The translations under genes were made by a program, and so were the position numbers. Source: Annona cherimola (Eukaryota > Streptophyta > Magnoliopsida > Magnoliales > Annonaceae). Taken from it: 64,000 nt of DNA. The stretch spans positions 90,877,137 through 90,941,136 of the forward strand of contig CM059972.1 in the NCBI GenBank assembly GCA_030490835.1, in the 5' to 3' direction. How positions within the stretch are numbered: the first letter of the stretch is position 1; each line of letters opens with the position of its first letter. The notes beneath the pieces were generated by a model. The model was not told where the DNA came from, did no database searches, and saw nothing but the letters and a program-made list of their open reading frames with translations. Of the stretch, positions 45,574 through 56,900 are shown piece by piece.

Positions 45574-47048
45574 TCTAAGAAGAAAACACTTCAGTGGGCA
45601 GAGACATAGAACCATACGTACATTGGACAAATAATATCGTGCTTGCTTATTGTGGTTTTCTTTCTTGCCAAGTGAGACAGAAAAAATTTTCTAGTTTGAA
45701 AATCCAACCGAATAGGACAACTTTACATGTTCTGTTAAAAGTAACCATACATTGGATGGTAAAAATGCAACTTGGACCATTAATGGTTGCGATTTTTTTA
45801 CAACCTTAGATAGGCAGCATTACGGATGTAGATTCATGAATCTATGATAGTCGTGTGCATTTCCAAAATCTTAGAATAAATTTTTTGATATAAGCATCCA
45901 AATCTAGCATGATAATATATGCCCATTTTTCAAATATTAAAACTGTGCATAGGTTGGCATGGATTTTTATGGCAACCTATTCATGGTTGCCTTTCATGTG
46001 AAACTGATCCACATTTGTTAATGATAAGCCTTCAACACTAATAGTTACCTTCCATTGTTCATTTTGTAGCTATCTATCCATTACTTGAAACCTTCAACAA
46101 TGGACGGCACTATTTCCCGTTGCAATGGATTTCAAATTTGGCAAGCTAGTAACCAAGCCTCAAAATCAAATGTGAGGTGTTAAAAGTCATAGTAACAATA
46201 AGGCTGAAACGGTTCCTAAATCCCCATACGGATGCTCGCAAATAAAGAATATTTCATACAATATTGTGATTTCTTAAAGAGGCTTTAATTGTTGCCCTTT
46301 CGTGGCCGATACTATGCCAAAATAATCATGCCATGAAATTGTAATATATATCTAAATCCATTACAACATTAAGATGGAACAAATGTTTGAAAATTTCAAT
46401 CTATCAATAGTCAATCTATATTTGTGCATGATTTAGAATAAATAAAGCATCAATAATAGGAGCGTTATATAATCTCAAAATAAAGCATGCATCGTTGATA
46501 TTATGTTGCATATTCTGGTAGATGGAATTTAATTCACACATTATTAATATTATGCAGCATATATATTTGTTTATTTTAATTTAAATAAATCTGTTATAAT
46601 CCTATAACAGAAAGATGAAATTTAGTAAATGAAATTCTATTATTTGCGTATGGAAATGACAACATAAATAACATGGATTCTATTATGCTCAAAAGAATCA
46701 TAACTAATGCTCTAATACTGCATGTTATATTTGGATATTGCCAAAGTATACCTCAATCCATTGATGATGTCATAGATTCCATTTAGAATAACAAGAACAA
46801 TCTTATGGAGTGCAGAGTATTTTCTCACAACACTATCTTCTCGTAATATCAGTAGTCGATGGGCAACTACAAGTGTAAATCTTGTACATGAGAGGGAACT
46901 AGACTTCCCTACTTAATAAAGCCTTATCATCACGTTTAAACAGAAAGAGAATCAACCACTTAATGAAATTGCTATATTTCACAATATGATGGTCTTTTAC
47001 TTTTAAGCAGAATCTTAAGGACTACTGTATTAGACTACATAACAAGAT
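45574..47048. other. Intergenic DNA, possibly decayed LINE 5' part
   Basis: No gene is recognised. Because a LINE C-terminal region follows at 47049, the last few hundred bases may be its degraded reverse-transcriptase part, but I could not match a domain. Confidence 0.35.
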
Positions 47049-49230
47049 CTAATAAGTTGTACTTATCCAAAGAGGAGGGTGGGATTGGCTTCAAAAGACT
47101 TGAAGCTTTTAATCTAACCACACTGGCCATACAAGCTTGGAGGATGGTAAATCATGATTCATTAGTTCATAAGATTTTCAAGGCCTGGTATTTTCTTACA
47201 GATGAATTATGGGATTGTGCATAGAAGCCATCTGATTCTTTCACTTGGAGAAGCTTACTGAAGGCAGTCAAGTTCCTGAAGTTAGGATGCAAGTGGTGTA
47301 TTGGTATGCAAAACATTATGTTCTTTGATGATAACTGGGCTCCATCAAAACTGCAGAAAGTAGGACCCCTTTCAGAGGAAATTCATGAATGCAGCAAAGT
47401 TGCAGAATTCATAAATTGGATAGACTGCAGCTGGAATGAAGTTGCAATTAGAAGGGCAGTTGGCGAGGTTGGTTGGAGAACCGAGAGCAACATCTCAATC
47501 CCTGAGAGAGATGAGGATGATCATAGGTTCCTGGCGTTGGAAAAGGATGGGTCTTTTACAGTCAAATCTGCATACAAACTAATCATCTCAACCCTCCAGA
47601 CAAGTAAAGCAAATCAAGCCCAACGATGGGACTCATCAATTCTCAAATCTCTTTAGAAACACAAGATTCCAAGGAAAGTAATCATTTTGATTACGGACTA
47701 ATTATAAACTCATTACCTACCACAGTTAATCTGAATCACAGAGGAGTACCAATCCAACCGTTATTCTTGTTGTGCAGGGTAACTGACGAAGATGGTGATC
47801 ATCTGTTTTAGAGATGTCCTGGTACTTTTGATGGGTTTGTAATTCACCTTTAGAGGCTGCAATTAGGCATGGACATTGCAACTTTGGAGGGGGCTTTCAA
47901 ATTTTTATTATTAAGGAGCTAAATCTTTTTACTATATAATGTAGGCTCTAGGTAGGGGTGGGAATTGGGGCGGGTCGACCCGTGACCCGGTATTGACCCG
48001 ACCCGTTTTTGGCCGGGTAAAACCAATACATTTTTGACCCGGTATAGGGATGGGTCAGAAATTTTGACCCGAATTCAAAAATAGGGTTGGGGTGGGTCGA
48101 CCATATCCTGACCCGAAGAGTCCGACCAGCCCCGCATATATAAATTTATTAAAAATTATAAGACTATATTGAAATGTTATTATTATTTTCTTTCAAATTT
48201 CTCACTTTTTTATAATTAACTCTATCAATAATAGAAGAATCAATTTATTCAAAAAGCAATATAAGAATTAATAAAAAATTTGTACGCATATAACCCTTAT
48301 GTGTAATTGTATATTAACCTATTTTAATAAATGTATACTATATTTTCAAATGTTTTGTTTTCTTAATTATGTGTTTTTTAATAATTAATGAAATATTGAA
48401 ACATATAATATTTAAATTTAGTATAGATATATACTTATGTTTGATAGATATATAAAATTTGAAAATTATCTTATTTGACTCGTATTTTTGACCCGACCCG
48501 CTATCCCGAACCCGGTCCGACACCGACCCGAATTTTGTCCCTAGACTTGGTAGAAAAAAGTAAGGGTCAAACTAACCTTGTCCCGACCCGATATAAAATA
48601 AGGGTCAAACAAGATTTTTGAAAAGTAGGGTCAGGGTTGGGCAAACCCTGACCCGCCCCGACCCGCCCCGATTCCCACCCCTTGCTCTAGGCCTGCGATA
48701 GGGGACATCCTAAGGTGGGTGGTTGAGTTCATATTCCTTTACTTCTACTAGAATGATCAAGAAGTAGGATTATTTAATTCAGGACAGCCGTGTTAGATGG
48801 ATGATGCCTGCTACGGGAATTCTGAAAACCAATGTGGATGCCAGCTTTAGATTGCAGGACCAAAGGGTGGGAATGGCAGTAGCTATTCGAGAGTACAAGG
48901 GGGTTGCAACCAAAACATGGATGAAATGGGGAATAACGGAAGTAGAGTTAATGGAAGCCCAAGTAATTTTGCCGAGTCTAGTTTGGGCAGATAACAATTC
49001 ATGTAGGAAAATTCAAGTTGAAACAGATTCTCTCCTTCTGGTTTCTTTGTTGAATTGAGATGGAGGCAGCAGGTCCTTTAGGTACGATGGAAAACAAAAT
49101 TAGAAACATGGCAGCCAAATTTTAATGTTGTTTTTTTACACATTTTGAGAACACATAATTGTGTTCTCAATATCTTGTAGAAAATGCTTTAAATGAGGAT
49201 AATACCAATGATGTGTGGAAGGAAAATCCT
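47049..49230 (+). pseudogene. LINE (non-LTR retrotransposon) C-terminal remnant, split by a hAT-like element
   Basis: Translation of 47060-47300 gives SKEEGGIGFKRLEAFNLTTL, AIQAWRMVNHDSLVHKIFKA, an in-frame TAG near 47222, then SFTWRSLLKAVKFLKLGCKW. The frame at 47306-47656 continues (GMQNIMFFDDNWAP, SFTVKSAYKLI). This is the region between the RT and zf-RVT domains of plant LINEs. After the hAT-like insertion (47953-48683) the RNase H-like domain appears at 48801-49058 (LKTNVDASFRLQDQRVGMAV, VETDSLLLVSLL) and decays through frameshifts to about 49230. Stops and frameshifts show it is dead. No poly(A) end or target duplication was found. Confidence 0.78.
47953..48683. mobile_element. hAT-like non-autonomous element with exact 8-bp TSD, inside the LINE remnant
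   Basis: A 731-bp element with termini TAGGGGTGGGAATTGGGG and CCGATTCCCACCCCTT, flanked by the exact repeat GCTCTAGG (47945-47952 and 48684-48691). Strong TGACCCG/CGGGTCGACC subterminal motifs occur at both ends. Its exact TSD, against the one-mismatch TSD of its sister at 44844, suggests it is younger. It interrupts a dead LINE. Confidence 0.87.
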
Positions 49231-49374
49231 CCACCTTGTATAGCTAAATTCTCATGTTATGATCTCATTTTTTTTTTATGAAAGCCCTGATGGTCTTGCC
49301 TCTTCGAGCCCATCAGGTTTATCGAGGGCCTTGGTCTAAGTTTTGCCATCAGAGTTACATTCTGATAAAGGGGG

Positions 49375-50235
49375 GTTAATTTCAAATATACACACAACAT
49401 TTTCCCTTAATTACAAATATACTTACTAAGTTTAAAAACTTTCATATATACTTACTAAGAATGAGTGAAGTTTCACAATTAAAAATCACTGTTATTCGTC
49501 GTAAAAAAATCCAAAATCTCTTTTATTATTTAAAGAGGTAATCCTGTTAGCTCGAATTAAGAAAATAACTCACTTAGCCCGCCTCAAAAAACTCATTTAA
49601 AATATTTATTTTTATTTTTTCTTCGTATACTTGTTTATACAAGTGCATTTAATATATAAATCAAGTTTTTTTTTTATCATTCTTAGATATGCGTATATAT
49701 TTTTTAAAATTTTTTTAAACATTTATGTGTACATAAGTATTTAAAATACTCCTATGTCTAAAAGTTTTAAAAAATATACACATATCTAAAAATGGTAAAA
49801 CTTGGTTTATATGTTAAATATACTAAAATAAACAAGTGTATGAAGAAAAAATAAAAAATATATATTTTAAATGAGTTTTTTAAGGTAGGTTAAACGAGTC
49901 ATTTGTTTAGCTAGGGCTAAAAGGATCATTCATCTATTATTTAATAATAATAGTTGTTCATTTATGGTAGAAGTTGAACAATGTGAAAACCCATCAAATT
50001 TGAAAAGACGCTAGGCAAAATGAGTTTTAATGGTCTGAATATGACACAAATATCAATGAATGCTAGATTAATCGAATATATTTTGGAATTTTAAAATTAT
50101 TAAACATTCTTAACTGTCATATTAGATATATTTGAAATTAATAAAATACTTAATGGATATATGTGAAAGTTTTCAAACTTATTGAGCATATTTGTAATTA
50201 AAGGCAGATGTAGTGGGTATATTTAAAATAACTCA
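49375..50235. mobile_element. Long-TIR element (about 100-bp ends) with a nested foldback
   Basis: The left end (GGGTTAATTTCAAATATACA, then CTTAATTACAAATATACTTA) and right end (ending AAATATAACTC-like) are imperfect reverse complements for about 100 bp. They resemble in wording the MULE-like ends at 39453 (repeated AAATATAC). The interior contains the foldback at 49541-49926. I could not establish a target-site duplication. Confidence 0.5.
49541..49926. mobile_element. Foldback element, TTAGCCC family, nested
   Basis: A 386-bp imperfect palindrome, starting ATCCTGTTAGCTCG and ending CTAAAAGGATCAT, with arms containing ACTCACTTAGCCCGCCT and TATACTTGTTTATACAAGTG. Related to 17325-17684. Confidence 0.6.
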
Positions 50236-50733
50236 AAAAAATAATTCAGCGCAGCCCAACAGCCCTTATTCAAATTCATGGACTGTTTACATTGAATTAG
50301 AACCCTTTTGGAAACTGGTGCTTCAAAGTTGGGGGCCCACTGGCTGTCATCAGTGGGCACGGATTCAAAGGAATCTCTTATTTTTATGATTTAGTGGATT
50401 AATTTCTGAGATCTAAAACCAGTAATTACGTTTAAAAGACATGACTTCTATCTAAGATCGAATGCAGTTATGAAGATACGGAGAAAAGTTGCTGTGGCTC
50501 ACAAAATTAAATTAAATTAACCCATAAAGATCGTACGAAATAGTCCGATTGAGAATAACTCGGTGATTGATTTTTAAGTAATTGCTTTTGATCATATACG
50601 TTCATACAGCTTGAATTCTCTACTGTTTAAAGTAATGTGCAACGGGGGCTCGAAAAAAAAAGAAAAGAAAAGAAGAGTAATGTGCAACAACCAAGAGATG
50701 ATCTAGATAGACAATCTGATTGACAAGCATTGG

Positions 50734-50781
50734 CTAGCAGCAGCAGTCAAAAGGATCATCTTTGTCGACAAATGCAGACTT
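50734..50781 (-). pseudogene. Duplicated scrap of the anthranilate synthase C terminus
   Basis: Minus-strand translation gives SAFVDKDDPFDCCC followed by TAG, against [18 protein letters not shown] at the end of the intact gene (50905). The similarity extends on both sides into non-coding sequence: AGATGAT(C/T)TAGA and GATTGAC(A/G)AGC(A/G)TTGGCTAGCAG blocks occur in both, and ATCATATAC precedes each at 50593 and 50809. This is a partial tandem duplication of the gene's 3' end of roughly 170-215 bp. Confidence 0.8.
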
Positions 50782-50904
50782 AAATCATTGCTTTACTACT
50801 TTATTTGATCATATACACACATTGAAGCTTGAATCATGTATTATTTATCGGTAATCTGCGATGAGGAGATGATTTAGAGAGAGAAATCGATTGACGAGCG
50901 TTGG

Positions 50905-53900
50905 CTAGCAGTAGCAGTCAGAAGGATCATTTTTGTCAACAAATGCAGACTCTGCGAGGTCGATGGCACGAACGAGAGCAGCTGCCTTGTTCTCGCATTC
51001 TCTCTGCTCGCTATCCGGATCGCTGTCAGCCACAATACCGGCCCCTGCCTGAAGATGAGCTACCCATTCCCGGCGTTTGCTTCTGTCCTTGTAGGAGTAC
51101 ATTGTATCGAATCGGGAACCAGTTGGGAAGACCATGGTTCGGAGAGCGAGTGCAATGTCCATGTTGCCATTGAATGACACACCCCCAAGGCCTCCACTGT
51201 ATGGTCCTCGTCGGCAAGATTCCAGCTGATCTATCAACTCCATTGCTTTTACCTGATTTCCATACAAATACATTAACAGAGCTACCATCGGAAACAAGGA
51301 GAATTGCATTGCGAATTTTTTTATTATTATATTGGAATTAAGCTTCGGGACATTCTTACAATTTTAATATACAGACAACATGCTTCACCTATCAATTTGG
51401 CTGACACACATAAGCCACCATCTAAAACCAGGAGACAAAGCTCCTAAGAGGAACGTAGCCCCCAACATTCGAACTCTGGACTCGTAGCTAAGAGGGACAG
51501 TGCCCCTACCACCTGCGCTAGCCGCAAGCGGTATGTTGTGGATTTATCTCAACTATAAATTCAACTTCGAAGGTTGCCTCCATTTGAACATACGATTAGA
51601 CACATTAGCAAGTTTTGCCCAGTGGTATCACATTGTGTGTGCCTGCTCCAGACCTCGGTATCAAGTTTATAAGGGAGCTTTATCTCCTTGTAATATTATA
51701 AAAAAAATCTTCATTCAATCCCCTCGTGCAAATACCTTCCTATTCCATCAAATTGGATGATCGCGAATGAGTCAGATCAACGGGATCCATCCATGTAACT
51801 GACACTTAAATTAGTCCGGTATTCTGGCGTTTATCTTTGATGGCTTCCACCGAAAATGCCTCCAATTGATTCATGGACTAGTTGGATGATCAGCATGATA
51901 GTCTATTTCCGAGCAGTAATTACATCTCTGTCTACAGTCTACCAAACTTTTAACGAAGGGATGAAAGGGCCTAGTAGACAGATCTCATAAAATTTAATGC
52001 GTTTTGTCGTTTATAAATATCCCCCTTGTCTAGAACTATTCAGTAATCTGTCAATGGAAAGAAGTAGAAAAGAGCAAGTGGACTGAACCTTTGGTGCTCC
52101 ACTCACAGTCCCTACTGGCAATGCAGCTCGTAGAGCATCCCAGCTACTTAGATGATCCATCATCTCTCCCGTGACCTGCGAATAATGAGAATAAATAGGT
52201 AAGAAATCAATAGTCAGCTATTTAATAGCATCCTTCTTAAAGACGATGCGGCGCAGGGATGTTGCAACTTCAATCTACTGGCAACTTGCATAGCATGCCT
52301 AGGTATTAACTTGCATGAAACAAAGCCTACTGTTTCGCAATTCAGATATTTGGATTCTCATATCCTGGGAAAAAGGACAACGTCATATGAAGTTACTTGA
52401 GGGATCATATGCTACGTAGAACCAGCCTCAGGCATTTCAAATGGAAATATGAATCATTACTTGACTTATCGGCAAAATATGGTAAGAATTCAAAACAGTG
52501 CAATAGGATCATTGCTTTGAGTCACCTAAGATGGTCCTCTCAAACCTTCATCCCATAATAGCTTTCTGGTTGACAACTGATAGATACGAAATTAGCCAAC
52601 ATATCACAATTTCAGGTGGTTGAATCCAGTAAAACTAACACCTCATCAAGTTCATTTCTCGTAAGTCTATTATCCAAGTTACAAATCCTAAATGGATAAT
52701 ATTATGCTAGAAATGCTGCTGCGGCAAACATGGATAATCTACAAGACTGTTTACAACAACCTGTGATCTGTTTTCCGCAGGAAAGCACTAAGTATTAACA
52801 ATCTCCAATCATGATTATTTGTAATAAGTCTTTAAGGTCGAAAAAGAGCTCTTACTGTAGAACTGATGTGCATGACATGAGAGTACTGCTCAATATTCAT
52901 AAGTTTCTCTACTTTTACAGAACCAGGCTTTGATACCTGCATAGATTGCATATAAACTTAATCAATGAACCTTAGCAAAGTGATATCTGGTAACAATGTA
53001 TTCAATGATGACAAGCTATCAAGGGAAGATTTGCATGATCAAGTTGTTGAATGTTGGCATTTGAGAATGCCCGTCATAACAGATCTAGAAGCAACCGAAC
53101 CAAATCCTATAGAAGCATTTATAGAAGAACTAGAAGCAGATGCAACTAAAAATTACAGGACTGCTCTTGTGACGCTAAATGTAAAACCCCAAAAGTAGGA
53201 TAAGCCTAAGGATATTCAATTGTAAACACTTGATCCAAACAGCAACCCTTGGAACCCGTGGCATGTGATACCTGGCCATCATTTTATCAGGTTTCCTTAA
53301 GAAGGTAGATTGCAAGTATGAGACCAAAATCTGTTTGCACAAACAGAATCCGCTAAGCAAGACTTTCAAATATATGAATTATAAGAAGCAAAAGTTTAAA
53401 CTCTATATAATACTTCTTTTGAAATATTAAGAAACAGTATATGCTCACCTTCCCAACATCATTTCGTCCCAAATCAACAAGCATGACGTGCTCTGCACAT
53501 TCCTTCTCATTACTAAGTAGCTGCTCTGCTAGCATCTCATCTTCCTCACTTGTCCGGCCTCTCCTAGCTGTTCCAGCAAGAGGTCTATTAACTATCTTCT
53601 TCTGCCAACAAACAGGAATATTTGAATGAGTGGAAAATCTTAGTTGAAGGCAACTGTGAAAAAAGAAAAGAAGAGTAACAATAGAAGGTAAAAAGGGATT
53701 GCGTGAAGGACGATGACAGTTTAAGATTAGAAAAGCATCAGAAAAAGAGTCGTGTCAGAAGTAAATATGCAGGCAAAAATTTTCATGCAATTCTAACTTT
53801 TCAAAATAGAAGTATACAGTTCAGCAGGTCAGTCGATTAATCAGAAGGCAGGCAAATTGCAGACACATGGGGCTTTATCCTTATTTCTTCAAAAGCAAGG

Positions 53901-56900
53901 GAGAAAATGGCTTACGTGGAAAATGAGAAGACCTCAACATGTTGAAAATACATGCAAGATAAGCCATTACGTTCGCATTTTATTTGATAAATGACAGTAA
54001 AGCATTTTTAGTTACACAAATCAATGTAAGGGAATAGGTCAAAAACAGAAAGAATTAACTATAAAGCATGATTATCACTTACCCCTTTGACACGAGTAAG
54101 AATTTCAGGGCTTGAAGCCACCAGAACGCATCCTCTAGCCTGGTAAAATAAACAACAAAACATGTCAGAAACCGAAAAGGTTAAACTTATAATGACATCA
54201 CGTAAGAAACAATACCCATGTTATGTGAGCTTCTAAATAGCAGGAAGGGGGGAAACATCCCAATCGGAAAACAATGAAGAGATGTGAATCATTAAAAAAA
54301 AATTCTGAGAAGGCAAAGGAGTAGACACCTGCAAGTAAGTCATATATGGACTTGGGTTCACAGCTCTTAATGCCCTATAAATTTCAAATGGGTCTGCAAA
54401 CGTTCGACGCTCAAAGCGCTGGCTCAAGACAATCTGGAAAATATCACCCGCCTGTATGTGTTCTTTTGCCTCCATAACAGCTTTCTTGTACAATTCACTT
54501 GCTATGGATGGTTTCTTCAGTGAAGGGCTAAAATGGCGAGTTTGTAAGTTCACAGAACCTGCAGTCAACCTTGGCCTAAAACAAAATAAAACAATTAAAA
54601 AAAAAAAAAAAAAAATGAATGGGTAACCATGACTACTTGTACAGACGTCAACGATTTCATACAATAGCCAGTAAATTGGGCGATTTACAGGTAAACGGAA
54701 AAGGTTTTTTATTTTTATTTTTAATCTATAAAATAAATTGTCCCAATTACAGGCGATCGTAGCTCTTATCTAAAACAAAGGAATGAAATGGCTACTCACG
54801 GTGGTCCATTTTGTACCCTCCAAAGTGCTCTTTCCAACCGTTTCTTTCCTTCTTCATATGCTGCCTCAACTGAAGAGTACTGATCGAGCCGCACCCAATG
54901 AATCACATAGGCTTTCTGTGGTAAACATTGAAACTCAAATTAAATCCATCAACAACTCAAATTATGACAGAGAACAAAATCAAGATTGATTTTGGTTAAC
55001 TGATAAATTACTTGCATGAAAAGGAAAGAATGCAACCATGAATTGTAATTTTTTTGTGGTTATCATGGTTGCTTTATCTATAGCATCTGTCAACCACAAA
55101 TCCATACATCCAGTTTTGGCTGATGCTGAATCGATTAGAAACAAAAGAAAAAACTGACATATTACAATCCACAAGTAAAAAAGAAAATGAATTTTGATAA
55201 CACTGATAGATGGACTAGAGTCAATTTGTAATAGCACAAAATCAAACTCCATATCAAGAAAGGGAGAGAATTTTATAGAGTTTATAAGTGAGTCTCAGTT
55301 TAAATATAATATGTTCCATTTTAAAACTGTACAATGCCGCAAAGCTACTAAATTAGAGCGGACAATATCACAATGTGAAACTCGTAGCCCACAAGCCCAT
55401 GATCATTTCTTTAGGCCATTGCTCCAAAATATTTATTTGTTATTTTAGTTTTTTACTATGTCCAGGTCTCACATAGATTTCCCCTTGTTAAATTTAATAT
55501 ATTTTGAATTTATTTTTTATTTCCTACTTTTGAAAATTAATAAAATAAACATGGATACATGCGCTAATATTCATGCTTATTGCTTTTCAAAAATAAAAAA
55601 CAAATATCAAATAAAGTTTTAAAATTACCAAACATCACAATGTGCAATCCAGGTGGGGGCACACTCATCTATAACAAAAAATTTTAAATTATTTTTTTGA
55701 TCATTATGTGTGGGATCATCCGACTTGTAAAATAGTTGGTGGAAGTACCAATCTTGGTACTACCGACTGGACGTCAACATCACAACCACACCACCGAAAT
55801 GCGCCCCCCCCTCCAAAAAAAGAAAACGTTTCGTAATGAGTGATGAGAAACGTGGGTGGAAAATGGTGAGTGCACGGATTTTAAAGTACCTTATTAATCA
55901 ACTAATCATCATATTTTTCCACTTTTATCTCTATATTCCAATTATTTTTCCTATCAACTACCTTCCAACAAACCTATTTATTCCAACTTTACTCCTATCA
56001 TTTCATATCAATCACATAATTTCCAAAATATTTCATTTTCTACTCCTATCAAATACTACATTTCTCACAACTTTCACTTTCCCAAAAGTCCCCGTCAGCA
56101 CTAGCAACTATGACCCGGTCAGCACTAGCAACTATGACCCGGATAACCCATCAAATTCTATACGGGAATATAAGCACTCTTTTTCAGTAATTGGCAGGAG
56201 GTCAAACAAAGAGGGAGAAAACACGAATACCTTCTCCACGTGATCGAAAACGATTACGTCCTCATAAAGTCCCAAGTGAATGTCAGGCAGCTGTCTGTCA
56301 TCAAATGGAGCACTAGAAAATGGAAGCTTCTTCTTCTCGACATATCTGACAGTGTCGTAGGAGAAAAAGCCTACCCATCCACCTGCAAATAGACATGAAT
56401 GTCAACATCTTTTACTAACATGGCAACGGCATGAATCAAGTCTACAAATTTAGTGATATGGTTTGAAGTGATTTCAAACTGTCTTAAGACTTTAGTTTTC
56501 AAGTTGTGCACATATAAGGAGTAAAATTTGGTTCGAGTCGGTCGGATAGATTGATTAAGGGTTGATCTTATCCTTATCCTGTTATCAAAAATTATTATCC
56601 TCTTCTATCTTAGGTTGGGTCGATTCTCAGTCTATTGTACCATATTTTTTTAAAATTAGGTTGGTTCCAAACTTGCCCTACCTTATTTTTTAAGGCCGAT
56701 TCAGTTTCGGTTCCAAAATTATTTTTTTAATATAGTTTTTATATTATATTTGAAAATTATAATATTATTATAATTCTTACTTAAAAGCCTAGATAATAAT
56801 ACAATTTTTGAAATATATTTATTAAATTTGCTAAAAAGATAAATAAATCATGTTCCTATATATTTTAAAAATAATCATGTTTTTATATATTTAAAAATTA

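Noticed and set aside
45366..45578. Frames on both strands at the right end of the hAT-like element at 44844
   Set aside because: They fall in the subterminal CCCGACC array and are composition artefacts.
46000..47040. Intact LINE reverse transcriptase upstream of 47049
   Set aside because: No RT motifs could be read in any plus-strand frame; only the region downstream of RT is recognisable.
990..48680. GGGTT/AACCC-rich patches as interstitial telomere repeats
   Set aside because: The words are irregular (CCCGACCC, AACCCG, TTGGGTT) and lie at both ends of elements with inverted termini and 8-bp duplications, so they are hAT-like subterminal motifs.
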